A program made the translations under genes and the position numbers. A model generated the notes under the pieces. It saw nothing but the letters and a program-made list of their open reading frames with translations, made no database searches and had not been told where the DNA came from. From NCBI GenBank assembly GCA_014529385.2, contig CM043949.1:106246554-106310553 (forward strand): a stretch of 64,000 nucleotides of DNA, read 5' to 3'. Source of the stretch: Adiantum capillus-veneris (lineage: Eukaryota; Streptophyta; Polypodiopsida; Polypodiales; Pteridaceae). Positions 35,756 through 47,123 of this stretch are shown here, one piece after another. Position 1 is the first letter of the stretch. Every line of letters begins with the position of its first letter.

Positions 35756-38632
35756 ATGGTGCTCACGGAAATAACAAATGGTTTGCTTCCACCACCATGT
35801 ACTCCGCGCACCAAAAGCATACATATTCGCTTACCCACGGCATTTGCACCGAAGACCACTAGTGAAGGTGATCAAAGGTCATCACAGGAACGTCGCACCG
35901 CTTGTCAGACCAATGTTGACATTTGGGTGGATGGCCATTTGTACCCTTACAATCCTATAAGCCGCTTCCATCCACCGTTTAATAGCCTTTCCACATTTCT
36001 TCAATTTCTTGGGAGGGGAGAAGCAGGTTTGTTAGGCTATTGCAAGCGGTTGTGTATGGGTGCAGGTGCTTCTTTGCATATGTGGATGCACGAATGTCAA
36101 GCTCTTCACCTCAAGACGACGGCATTACAAGAGAGTGTTTCCTCTTCGCAGAGGGTAGTTAAAACTGTTGAACAACAAATGCAAGAAAAGGAGTCCCACA
36201 TCCAGAAGCTTACCAACAACATCACATACTTGAAAGAAACACCCCTTGGTGCAAGGGAACGCAAACGCACGTATTCATCCATTGAAACTCTTGCACATTC
36301 GGGAGGAGCACGCAAACGGCGAGTTACAGCCACAAGGTGATTTGGTCTTTACTTGCATGATGCATTCTTACTTCACACTATTTTCTAACATTTATGTTTA
36401 TTTGTTGCTAGAAACTTCATCCAGGAGGCATGCGGTGGAACAAGCCAAGATGATCGAGTCAACCTTCTCACTAGTTTTCTCAATACCCAGGACCTGATTT
36501 CTATCTTACAATCACCTGGAGGTAAGCACACTAAGGATGCAGTCACCAAGGACCTTATGCGTAAATTAAGAAATTTGGTTAGTGATGATGACGTTCAACA
36601 AGCTTGTGATGAGGCTGGAATCAGCACCAAAGCCTATCAGGCTATTTTCCAACTCCTAAAGGATGCCCTCAAAGAACATGGCATTGTGGAAAACCTATTT
36701 TCCGTTCCTCACAAGGTCAAGCTCGCAAAGAAGGCCACAAACAAAGATGTGTTCTCCCACATTCGGACATACCTACACATTGAGGACACAATGCCAACTT
36801 CCCTTTATGCTTCGTGCGCAACAAAGACAACAAACAATCCATAAGACCTTCGGAGAAGGGATTTCCTTACACAATGTGGAACAATATTTTCGTGGATCTT
36901 AGAAGGCTTCAAGAAGCCATGCTTAGATTTTACGAGTTACCTGAAGAAGGTGACACACTTTACTTTTTTCTTTGGTATTATTCTTATCATAGACTCTGAA
37001 GTTTAAGGTCTTAGCACTATTTATTTTGTAGTGCTTGGCACAAAAGTCGCTTTAGTGTTGAAACTCGATGAGTGTCAAATAGTGAAAGACCGAAGGTTAG
37101 AGAGGCAAAGTGTCACTCTAATGAACGAGGCCCTTCTGCAAACCAAGCAAAGGGATTCGGTCGAGCCATCTCCCACCCCATCTTTTAGCGTGCAATTAGA
37201 GAAAGACATTTGGTGGTTGGGTGCTATTGAGGTGCCCAAAGAGACCAATGGAGTACTTTCATGGATTTTTGAGAGAACTTCATGGATCATAGAAGTAATA
37301 CACTCCCAAATTGCAGGTCAGAAGTTGGAGATTGAGGGTTTTGGTAGTTATGATGTGGAGTGGCACTTAGGTGGGGATTTGAAGACCATAAAGTGTTTGC
37401 TTGGTTGCAAACAAGGAGCTTCTTCTCTCATGCCTTGTCCATTTTGCACTCGAGGGTACAAACCTAATGAAAAAAATCACATAAGAGCACTGCAAAGGCC
37501 GGTTAGATTGTCGTGATGTCGAAGATGAAGGTAGAGAATGGGAAGCGTCTATTCTCAGATGTCCCATGCTCAATGCCCCATACCGTGATCAAAAGGACCA
37601 TGCTTGGAATCCAATATTTCGATTTCCTCTATCGAATGTACATTTTTGTACATTATACGCATTCATGCGCATTTTTGACAGGCTATTGAAGCTCCACATT
37701 GACTATGCTTTCACAATGAAACCGTTGGAAAAGTCCCAGGAAGCGATCGAAAGAGTGGAGGTACTCTTGAATTCCATTGGCTGTCACGGTGGAAATGTGT
37801 CTATCGTTGCTGCAAAGAACACAGGGGAGGCCCATGAAATTGCTCAACAAGTGTCAATGAGTGGACAAAAAGCTACACACTTTTCGAAGAAAGTTTCCCA
37901 AGGAAAGCCAAGTCGATATGATGCTCAAAACAGCTCCAACCAGCAGGCACGTAACCTTTGGGAGCTTTGGAAGGAGTTATGCAAAGCTACTACCGACAAT
38001 GATTCAAATGCCGAGCTTGCAAACAAGCGCAAGAAAGTTTGGGCACATTTTGATAAAATGGTCAAGCGTATGGGCCTTAATAGCACAACAGAAGAACAAC
38101 GCCAATCATTTGAAGAAGCCTTGGCGGATTTTACCAAGGTCTTCACCCTTTCTTGGGGTGAAAATAACATCACACATTACATGGTAAGTCATTTTACATG
38201 GTGTATTCATTACAAGGGATTGTTTTTATTTAATAATGTGGATCGTTTACTCATGTGAACAACATATTTTGTTTGTGTATGGTGCATTTTTTATGCACAA
38301 CTATGGATCGCTTGAAAAATTTAGCACTCAAGGCATGGAGAAGTCCCATTATCAAGCAAGGGGAGTGTACTTCAAAAATACTCGACATGGTGGTGGAATG
38401 GTGCAATCCAATTATTTGGAGGAGATGTTCAATTGGTTTTTTCGCACAACATTTGCTCGTAAGCTCACAATGGAGCGTGCGTGACAATCCAAGATTGCTA
38501 TTGAAGTGTGGAAATGGAGTCGTCAAGAGCATAGCAAAAAGTGGCAAATGTCGCAAGGTCCCACCAAGCATGCTGCATGGTGGCGATGCAGAGTGCGACA
38601 AGGATCAAAGTGGATACTGCACGAGTCACTAA
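35756..38632 (+). pseudogene. Transposase-like gene, four exons (copy A)
   Basis: Exon 1 (35756-36336) encodes a novel N-terminal domain (WVDGHLYPYNP...FLQFLGRGEAGLLGYCKRL), a heptad-rich coiled coil and a basic RKR/ARKRR tail. Exon 2 is 36412-36949, with a frame-breaking gap near 36830. Exon 3 (37032-38183) holds LKLDECQIVKDRR (candidate first Asp), then EWHLGGDLK (candidate second Asp), MPCPFC and HFCTLYAFMRIFDRL. A deletion near 37500 breaks it. Exon 4 starts near 38270 and holds STQGMEKSHYQARG, with a candidate catalytic Glu. Asp, Asp with a CxxC/His insertion, then Glu resembles the DDE enzymes of the RAG1/Transib and KDZ type. The family is inferred, not proved. Confidence 0.6.
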
Positions 38633-38732
38633 ACGTGAACGCAGGGTCCAACTCTTAGAGACATGTTTATTTAAAAAATAGTACTTTTTTAAAAAAAATT
38701 AGTGTGAATAGGGCCCTTTTTAAATGGGCCCT

Positions 38733-38738
38733 TATAAA
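38733..38738 (+). promoter_or_regulatory. TATA box of the H3-like gene (copy A)
   Basis: TATAAA sits 60 bp before the H3 ATG and just after an inverted pair of GGGCCC sites (38710-38730). GGGCCC/TGGGCC elements in plants are bound by TCP factors that drive cell-cycle genes. That reading is inferred; the sites themselves are plain in the sequence and repeated in B. Confidence 0.55.
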
Positions 38739-38797
38739 CATTGCATGCTCTCATAAACCACTCATTTCTTAAGAACAGGTGAGCTCTTACCAACGAA

Positions 38798-39675
38798 ATG
38801 GCGCGCACCAAACAAACCGCGAAAGAGCTTTCGCCTGCCAACAAAAACACCCTCCAAGGATGTGAGAAGTCGTCATGGCTTAAAGGCACAAGAAAACGGC
38901 CACGAACGCGTGGCCGTTCCAGGAACTCATCTGGTAGTGGGCATGGTGGTAGGGCACGAGAGCCATCGAGGACTGTTGAATCTCCACCTCCTCAAGATAT
39001 AACACCCAGAAGGAGAATGAAGCAACGTCCCCAGCGTTGGAGAGAAGAAGAGGTCCAGCAAACAACAGAGTCCGATAGGGAGCAGCTGTCGCGGCACCAA
39101 TCACAAGCAGGACCATCCAGGACACTAAATCAGAGAGTGAGCCACCGTGGCTGTGAGAAAAAATACCACGCACACACCGAGTGGCCGTTGGGGGGAAGAC
39201 ATTGCCTCGAGGCCAGGGAGCTCTCCCCACACGACAAAATCGGTAGCCAAGGGAAGAGGAAGAATCAAAAGAGGCTGCAGAACAAGCCCCTAAGCATGTA
39301 AACAGGCACAAGTCTAAGTTTTTCAAGAAGCCTAAACGCCGCCCGCCAGTAAATGTGCAAGTGCCCCCAAGACAACCGCAGTGGCGCCGAAAAATAGCAA
39401 GGGCATTTGCAGAAATCCGCCACTACCAAAAGACGATGGAGGTTTTGATTCGACGCGCCCCCTTTGCTCGCACTGTGAAGGAGGTGCTTCAAAGCTATGG
39501 AAATCAGTATAGAATGCAAGCAATAGCACTAGAGGCTATTCAAGAAGCTACAGAGGCCCACATCATTTCGGTGTTGGAAGATACCAACCTATGCGCCATA
39601 CATGCAAAGCGAGTGACAATACAGCCAAAAGATATGCAGCTTGCACGTCGATTGAGACGAGACTTCAAACATTAG
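38798..39675 (+). pseudogene. Histone H3-like gene with long basic tail (copy A)
   Basis: The ATG at 38798 starts MARTKQTAKE, the exact first eight residues of histone H3. The same frame runs through an Arg/Lys/Ser-rich tail (RKRPRTRGRSRNSSGSGHGG) of over 100 residues. A 19-bp gap near 39125 then shifts the frame. The histone fold (39380-39675) follows: [17 protein letters not shown] for alpha-N/helix 1, [12 protein letters not shown] for helix 2/loop 1, and [15 protein letters not shown] with LARRL for loop 2/helix 3. Total length is near 290 codons against 136 for ordinary H3. Loop 1 has the normal H3 length, not the longer loop of CENH3. Confidence 0.85.
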
Positions 39676-39852
39676 CCGAAGTTACCCCTCTTTTTGTATT
39701 GCACACCCTTATCTTTGTAATGATCTGACTTTCCAATGATAAGATGCTCAATAGTTGTGTCTACTGTGTCTATTATCTTTGTAATGAAATAACTTTGTAA
39801 TTTCAAGTTATGTATGTAATTTCAGTCAATTTCAGTAAATTTGTGCTTTCTA

Positions 39853-40011
39853 AGTACCCTTGGGGGTAGATAAGCCTACAAGGGGCAAAAAAAAGCCTGG
39901 CCACCAGGGCGCGCAAATGGCCCATCCATCCGTTTTGGATGGGCCATTTGCGCGCCCTTGTGGCCAGGCTTTTTTTTGCCCCTTGTAGGCTTATCTACCC
40001 CCAAGGGTACT
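39853..40011. repeat. Hairpin 1 (copy A)
   Basis: 159 bp. Arms of about 75 nt start AGTACCCTTGGGGGTAG and end in its complement. The loop is about nine bases around ATCCGTTTT, with very few mismatches. Confidence 0.95.
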
Positions 40012-40390
40012 GAAAAATCAAAAATTTACTAAAACCTATTGGTTTTGCAACATTATTTTACATGGATCCTTGTGGACACCCTTTTTTGGTCATTTTAAGC
40101 TTTGAATTCCCTATAGAATATAAAAAAAAATAACATATTGTGAAACCAAGTGTCTATGCAACATTAATTTGGTTTTTTCAAATGTCGAATGTAATTGGAC
40201 TTTTTGGTGCACGGGTGTACTAGGTAGAGCTAAAGCAGGTGATAGTGTGCTGGAAAATTCATTTCATAATTGATTTCACCTTTTCTAGTGTCCTTGAGTG
40301 TGAACATATGCTGAAATTTCCATAGAAAGGGTGCATCTAAATTAATGATGCAAAACCAATTCATTTCAATAAATTTGTCCTTTGTAAGTA

Positions 40391-40541
40391 TCCTAGGGGG
40401 TAGATAAGCCTACCAGGGGCAAAATAAAGCCTGGCCACAAGGGCGCACAAATGGCCCATTCAAAACTGATGGATGGGCCATTTGCGCGCCCTTGTGGCCA
40501 GGCTTTTTTTGGCCCTTGGTAGGTTTATCTACCCCCTAGGG
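40391..40541. repeat. Hairpin 2 (copy A)
   Basis: 151 bp, related in sequence to hairpin 1 (TCCTAGGGGGTAGATAAG arms and the same GGCCACAAGGGCGC stretch). Confidence 0.95.
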
Positions 40542-40741
40542 AACATAAAATACCTAAATTTACTGAAATTGACTGAAATTACATACAAAACTTGAAATTA
40601 CAAAGTCACTAATCAAAACAATTTTCATATCACCAATTGAAACAATTTTCAAGATTGACAAATCACATTCAAAAGAATTTGCAAGATAGAGAGACAATTT
40701 CAAATATTTTTTATTACTTCCAAAACGGTGATTTTACATCA

Positions 40742-40926
40742 TGTATCTGAGGAGTTCATAAGATTTTTTGACCATTTCCTGGCGCCTATTTTGCGCGTAA
40801 GGCAACTCCCCAGTCAAGAGGGACTGCGCTATGGCCTTTGGGTCAGTTGAGGCAATGGAAGCATGCATCCCTATCTGGGAAATCACTTTACCACGAAAGC
40901 TCTACGCACTAGGAACACTTGATGCA
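40742..40926 (-). pseudogene. Gene Y, 3' end only (copy A)
   Basis: Minus-strand fragment matching the last 60 codons of gene Y in copy B, with a 32-bp internal gap near 40908. The element is cut at about 40926. Confidence 0.8.
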
Positions 40927-42838
40927 CTACGCACTAGCTCTGAAAGGATCCCAAATACCAGCAGGTGGTAGGGTATCAACACCAACCATACCAATTTAGG
41001 TGCCCCGCCTCTTCGATGCCCAACACCGGGTGTTTAGGCAAAGCCAAGGCAAGATCCTCGACGCGTTAGCCATATAGGTCATTCAACCCCCAATGCACTA
41101 ACCCTGTAGATGAGCCTAACCAAAATAAGAAGACCTAGGTAACACCCTCGATCCAACAAAGCCCTAGGTCGTCGGCGACCCATTAGTCTAAGGCTAAGTG
41201 ATGTAGGTGACCTAGTCTTGTAACGACGCTGCCATGAGAAACAAAACACATGAGTCCAATCACAATAGCACTTCCCAGATGCACAAACAATTACTTTTCC
41301 AAATAGTTAGACTGTACAGGGTCTCTACCCTTACACGTCTACCATAAACCATCTTGATCACTTCATGAACCAATCCAAAAACCATAAACCATAAACCATA
41401 ATCCAATCACATCACACGGGTGAGCTCTCCACCCTACTTGGGTGAGGCACCACCAATCTTGCATAACCACTTTAGAACATAACATGGCTCTGCAAAAATT
41501 TCGGCAGCATAACTCAATCCAGAAAAAATCCATAAGCCACACCGGCTTCCACCATAATCCATGAGGGAATCTCAGCCCTAACCATAAATTATAATCACAT
41601 TGAACCAACTCCCACACTTGGAGTTTGACATATCCCTTGCAATCAATCGGAGTCTACACACATATGACCCTTAAGATGTGATTATTTCATGCATAAAAAG
41701 AGTCCGACCAGCGACTAATCATGATATAAAAATCCAATTTTGACAACATCCAACCATGCAAAGTTGATGCATCACATCTGCACTTCACCACTCTAGCACA
41801 TAGAGTTAGTTTTAACCTAGAAAGGTGGAAAGCAATCATAACCATACATATGAGGCATCCACATCAATCCATGAGTTTCCATACATCATATGATAACATT
41901 CCAACACCATAAACATGATGCAAAATAACTCCGACCTTTAGGTCAACCATAAACCATAACTTCACACATATGCAAAAACAATTTTTTGACATTTTCGAGA
42001 GCATGCAAATGAAATTATTTGACCTCAAACCAATGCATAAAGTTCAGCTCCATGATATAGAATATCACTCCATCACATCACTTTGACTATGTGATACTCA
42101 CACAACAAACGTTAACCCCAAAAGAAAGTCACTTTATTCATATCTGCCTACGCGGTTCGAGAAGTTTAACCATTGACTCTCATGTAAGTTTAGGGCCATC
42201 TAATAATTGAAATCAACTCACCAAAACAAACCATAAAATATATCAAAACAACTTGGTTAACTCACGACGTCATATGGTATCCCCCTTTGATAGCACTCCT
42301 ACGAGTGTAGGTAAAACTGATAATAGAGTGATTAATAACTCGCATTCCCGAAGTGATAACGGAGACCTAGATTCATTTATCATCAAATTTTTTCAAGATT
42401 TTCAATTGGTTAAGTGGGTTTGCCCATCCGGTGAATCTATATAGTAGTTCTCCAAGGAACCTGGAGTCTAAAATTTTGGTTGTGTAGTGGGAAGCAATCT
42501 GTTTTTTGACCATATCTCTTAACTCGTGCGTGTTTTTCACATGACACCTAAGAGAGAAAATGTTCTAAATAATGTGTTTTATCTATGTTATAAAGGGTTC
42601 GGGCTGATTCATAACGGTTTGTGATTTATGACCAAAACAGTATTCCTACCGCTTCTATGACGTGAAACGAAAAGCGCTTCTTTATGCACATGCGTGACCA
42701 TAATGCATCATGTCTATAAATCAACGTGTAAAACATGATGAAACAATGATGAGACAACCTTGTATATACTTGGTTAATCCATACATGCACTCATATACGA
42801 AAAAACAATCACTGAGAGGGTGACTACGTAGAAAAACG

Positions 42839-42916
<78 letters not shown>

Positions 42917-43011
42917 GATGACTATGGAGTTTATGGTTTCTCACCGTGTTTTAGAATCGATTAGGGGTTGTCGAAAGGCTTCTTGCTTTTCCGCAAGAGA
43001 GCGGTGATGAG
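40927..43011. other. Unassigned DNA
   Basis: No coding frame with a recognisable domain on either strand. It contains short ACCATAAACCATA iterations near 41384-41404 and a (GA)n tract at 42847-42913. GCTCTGAAAGGATCCCA near 40932 faintly resembles the complement of an initiator-Met primer site, but too weakly to call. Confidence 0.5.
42847..42913. repeat. (GA)n microsatellite
   Basis: A 67-bp GA tract. Confidence 0.98.
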
Positions 43012-43238
43012 TGTTACCATATACATGTGGTAGTGATGTGTGTGAACACACTATGACCGCCGGGGCATTTTTTTCCTCTTTAGGAGGTTTTTTCCCCCGA
43101 GCATTGTATATGCGCCCATCACTCTAGGGCTATCTATCTTTCCATTGCACACTAAGTAACACACTCTCTATTGTGTGCCTTGAGCTTCCTTCGTCTTCTC
43201 CAAGCTGTGTGCGTTTCTCTGCAACCCTAATTCCAACA
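43012..43238 (+). repeat. Copia-like 5' LTR
   Basis: Begins TGTTACCATATAC and ends ..TAATTCCAACA, two bases before the primer-binding site. The left end is inferred from the TG start. Confidence 0.5.
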
Positions 43239-43240
43239 AT

Positions 43241-43252
43241 TGGTATCAGAGC
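43241..43252 (+). other. Primer-binding site, initiator Met tRNA
   Basis: TGGTATCAGAGC, two bases after the LTR end. Confidence 0.85.
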
Positions 43253-44012
43253 AGGTTACGTCCTCCCGGGCTTAGTCGCCAGCAGCTGCTCCAGCACACG
43301 CCAGCATTCACAGGTCGACAAATATTTCGGGTGAGCTCATAGAGCTCAATCTGCTCTGATTTTGGATTTGGACTCATTTCGGCCTCCATTTCCACTACAG
43401 GCAGTACTGCATAGGCTATCTCGTCATTTTGTGCAGAATTTCAGTCATTGCCATTTCTTGCATAACAGGTGCCTTATAGTCTTCTACAGTTCGTGCTATA
43501 TAGCACGTGTTGTTCCCGCTCCGTTTCTCCTATTTTCGGACAGTTTTCACATCAGGTGCAGCATTTACCATGGCTGACAACACCAACACAGACATTAGGA
43601 GAAATCTGAACTTTGCATGGGCCTGTAAGGAATCCTAACTTTTAGGGATTAAGGCTAATGTTGTGTGGGGTTTAGGGGGCAAGGGCATTGAAGAAGGTAG
43701 TTTTGAGTAGGCTTTTCTAGCCTTTTTTTTAGACAAATGTAGGATGTGGACCTAAAGGGTTACTTTCTCTCTCTAGCTTTTTTTAAAGTGAAGGAAGCAT
43801 AGGGGTATGTCCACATCAGCAAAAACGTGGATCACAAAGAGACAAAATTTGACTTTTTTTAATAAAAAAATCATTTTTACTTGTTTCTAACTTAAAACTC
43901 CCTCCCAACATATATACATATCCAAAATCATTTTTTGACCCATTTTTTAACCCACAAGCTTAGAAAGTCCATTTTTTCAAAACTCTTTTCCCCCAAAAAG
44001 TAATAAACATTT

Positions 44013-44167
44013 TGTTCTCTCCTCCTCCTCCCTCCTCCCTCCTCTCCCTCTCCTCTCCCTCCCTGCCCCTACCTTCCTCCTCCTCCCCAATCTCTCCCTC
44101 CCCCCCCTCCCTCCTTCTCTCCTCCCATCTTCCTCAACCTCTCTACCCTTCCCTCTCTATCTTTTCA
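44013..44167 (+). promoter_or_regulatory. C/T-rich leader of the transposase gene (copy B)
   Basis: Identical in character and nearly in sequence to 35573-35727. Confidence 0.5.
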
Positions 44168-44195
44168 TCATTTTCTTCCTCACGCAACAGCTTCC

Positions 44196-47123
44196 ATGGT
44201 GCTCACGGAAATAACAAATGGTTTGCTTCCACCACCATGTACTCCGCGCACCAAAAGCATACATATTCGCTTACCCACGGCATTTGCACCGAAGACCACT
44301 AGTGAAGGTGATCAAAGGTCATCACAGGAACGTCGCACCGCTTGTGAGACCAATGTTGACATTTGGGTGGATGGCCATTTGTACCCTTACAATCCTATAA
44401 GCCGCTTCCATCCACCGTTTAATAGCCTTTCCACATTTCTTCAATTTCTTGGGAGGGGAGAAGCAGGTTTGTTAGGCTATTGCAAGCGGTTGTGTATGGG
44501 TGCAGGTGCTTCTTTGCATATGTGGATGCACGAATGTCAAGCTCTTCACCTCAAGACGACGGCATTACAAGAGATTGTTGCCTCTTCGGAGAGGGTAGTT
44601 AAAACTCTTCAACAACAAATGCAAGAAAAGAAGTTCCACATCCAGAAGCTTACCAACAACATCACATACTTGAAAGAAACACCCCTTGGTGAAAGGGAAC
44701 GCAAACGCACATATTCATCCATTGAAACTCTTGCACATTCGGGAGGAGCACGCAAACGGCGAGTTACAGCCACAAGGTGATTTGGTCTTTACTTGCATGA
44801 TGCATTCTTACTTCACACTATTTTCTAACATTTATGTTTATTTTGCTCCTAGAAACTTCATCCAGGAGGCATGCGGTGAAACAAGCCAAGATGATCGAAT
44901 CAACCTTTTCACTAGTTGTCTCAATACCCAGGACATGATTTCTATCTTACAATCACCTGGAGGTAAGCACATTAAGGATGCAGTGACCAAGGACCTTATG
45001 CGTAAATTAAGAAATGTGGTTAGTGATGATGACGTTCAACAAGCTTGTGATGAGGTTGGAATCAGTACAAAAACCTATCAGGCTATTTTCCAACTCCTAA
45101 AGGATGCCCTCAAAGAACATGGCATTGTGGAAAACCTATTTCCCGTTCCTCACAAGGTCAAGCTCGCAAAGAAGGCCACAAACGAAGATGTGTTCTCCCA
45201 CATTGGGACATATCTACACATTGAGGACACAATGCCAACTTCCCTTTATGCTTCATGCACAACAAAGACAAGGGGAAAAGGTAAGAAACAATCCATAAGA
45301 CCTTCGGAGAAGGGCTTTCCTTACTCAATGTGGAACAATATTTTCGTGGATCTTAGAAGGCTTGAAGAAGCCATGCTTAGATTCTCCTTTTTACCTGAAG
45401 AAGGTGACACACTTTACTTTTTTCTTTGGTATTATTCTTATCATAGACTCTGAAGTTTAAGGTCTTAGCACTATTTATTTTGTAGTGCTTGACACAAAAG
45501 TCGCTTTTGTGCTGAACTCGATGAGTGTCAAATAGTGAAAGGCCGAAGGTTAGAGAGGCTAAGTGTCACTGTAATGAACGAGGCCCTTCTGCAAACCAAG
45601 CAAAGGGATTCAGTCAAGCCATCTCCCCATCCCAGCTTTTAGCGTGCAATCAGAGAAAGACATTTGGTGGTTGGGTGCTATTGAGGTGCCCAAAGAGACC
45701 AATGGAGTACTTTCATGGATTTTTGAGAGAACTCCATGGATCACAGAAGTAATACACTCCCAAATTGCAGGTCAGAAGTTGGAGATTGAGGGTTTTGGTA
45801 GTTATGATGTGGAGTGGCACTTAGGTGGGGATTTGAAGACCATAAAGTGTTTGCTTGGCTGCAAACAAGGGGCTTCTTCTCTCATGCCTTGTCCATTTTG
45901 CACTCAAGGGTACAAACCTATTGGAAAAAAATCACATAAGAGCACTGCAAAGGCCGGTTCCATGCTTCCATGGCAAGGGCATGGAGAACAAGTGTTAGAT
46001 TGTCGTGATGTCGGAGATGAAGGTAGAGAATGGGAAGCGTCTATTATGAGATGTCCCATGCTCAATGCCCCAGAACGTGATCAAAAGGACCACGCTTGGA
46101 ATCCAATCTTTCGATTTCTTCTATCGAATGTACATTTTTGTACATTACACGCATTCATGCGTATTTTTGATAGGCTATTGAAGCTCCACATTGACTATGC
46201 TTTCACAATGAAACCGTTGAAAAAGTCCCAGGAAGCGTTCGAAAGAGTGGAGGTACTCTTGAATTCCATTGGCTGTCACGGTGGAAATGTGTCTATCGTT
46301 GCTGCAAAGAACACAGGGGAGGCCCATGCAATTGCTCAACAAGTGTCAATGAGTGGATTAAAAGCTAGACACTTTTTGAAGAATGTTTCTCAAGGAAAGC
46401 TAAGTCGATATGATGCTCAAAACAGCTCCAACCAGCAGGCAGGTAACCTTTGGGAGCTTTGGAAGGAGTTATGCAAAGCTACTACCTACAATGATTCAAA
46501 TGCAGAGCTTGCAAGCGAGCGCAAGCAAGTTTGGGCACATTTTGATAAAATGCTCAAGCTTATGGGCCTTAAGAGCACAACAGAAGAACAACCCCAATCA
46601 TTTCAAGAAGCCTTGGCGGATTTTACCAAGGTCTTCACCGTTTCTTGGGGTGAAAATAACATCACACATTACATGGTAAGTCATTTTACATGGTGTATTC
46701 ATTACAAGGGATTTTTTTTATTCAATAATGTGGATCGTTTACTCATGTGAACAACATATCTTGTTTGCGCATGGTGCATTTTTTATGCACAACTATGGAT
46801 AGCTTGAAATTTTTAGCATTCAAGGCATGGAGAAGTCCCATTATCAAGCAAGGGGAGTGTACTTCAAAAATACTCGACATGGTGGTGGAATGGTGCAATC
46901 CAATTATTTGGAGGAGATGTTCAATTGGTTTTTTCGCAAACATTTGCTCGTAAGCTCACAATGGAGCGTGCGCGACAATCCAAGATTGCTATTGAAGTGC
47001 GGAAATGGAGTCGTCAAGAGCATAGCAACAAGTGGCAAATGTCGCAAGGTCCAACCAAGCATGCTGCATGGCAACGATGCAGAGTGCGATAAGGATCAAA
47101 ATGGATACTGCGCGAGTCACTAA
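44196..47123 (+). pseudogene. Transposase-like gene, four exons (copy B)
   Basis: Exon 1 44196-44776, exon 2 44853-45403, exon 3 45486-46675, and exon 4 from about 46765. The first three introns have GT..AG ends and short, plant-like lengths. Exon 2 is intact, reading through GKGKKQSIRPSEKGF where A is broken. Early exon 3 has lost one base at the KLDECQ motif and gained one near 45630, which restores the frame. The rest is open through GGDLKTIKCLLG, MPCPFC and HFCTLHAFMRIFDRL. The last intron has a good GTAAGT donor but no AG before exon 4, where QGMEKSHYQARG lies. Sum of exons is about 890 codons. Nuclear DNA cutting/joining is inferred from motif order. Confidence 0.6.

Larger units (their letters stand above)
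39789..40609. repeat. Nested palindrome block (copy A)
   Basis: An 820-bp inverted-repeat block. Outer arms 39789-39842 and 40556-40609 are inverted copies of each other (AACTTTGTAATTTCAAG against its complement). Inside each arm sits a separate perfect-type hairpin, and the central spacer is also partly self-complementary (ATTGGTTTTGCA near 40028 and its complement near 40355). It covers the 3' flank of the H3 gene and the 3' flank of gene Y. Confidence 0.85.
35153..40926 (+). mobile_element. H3-carrying transposon, copy A (right-truncated)
   Basis: Nearly identical to 43593-49460 of copy B. It begins CATTAGGAGAAAT and contains the transposase gene, the H3 gene, both palindromes and the last 185 bp of gene Y, then stops in unrelated DNA. 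Relative to B it has a 16-bp gap near 36830, a 45-bp gap near 37500 between TTAG-like ends, a 19-bp gap near 39125 and a 32-bp gap near 40908. Confidence 0.85.
43012..43592 (+). mobile_element. Copia-like element, 5' end only
   Basis: A short LTR-like block is followed by an initiator-Met primer site and a gag-like start ATG at 43570 (MADNTNTD). The H3 element copy B interrupts the coding region eight codons in. The remainder of this copia element is not in the window. Confidence 0.6.

Noticed and set aside
38798-39675. An ordinary host histone H3 gene
   Set aside because: The fold is divergent, the tail is over twice the normal length, the same unit is repeated with the transposase in A and B, and both copies are broken.
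39853-40011. Animal-type histone mRNA 3' stem-loop
   Set aside because: That structure is a short stem of about six base pairs. These hairpins have arms of about 75 nt, and land-plant histone mRNAs are polyadenylated.
39853-40541. Two independent MITE insertions
   Set aside because: Both hairpins are present at identical places in A and B, share flanking sequence with each other and lie within larger inverted arms. No clear target duplications were seen. Kept as a possible alternative only.
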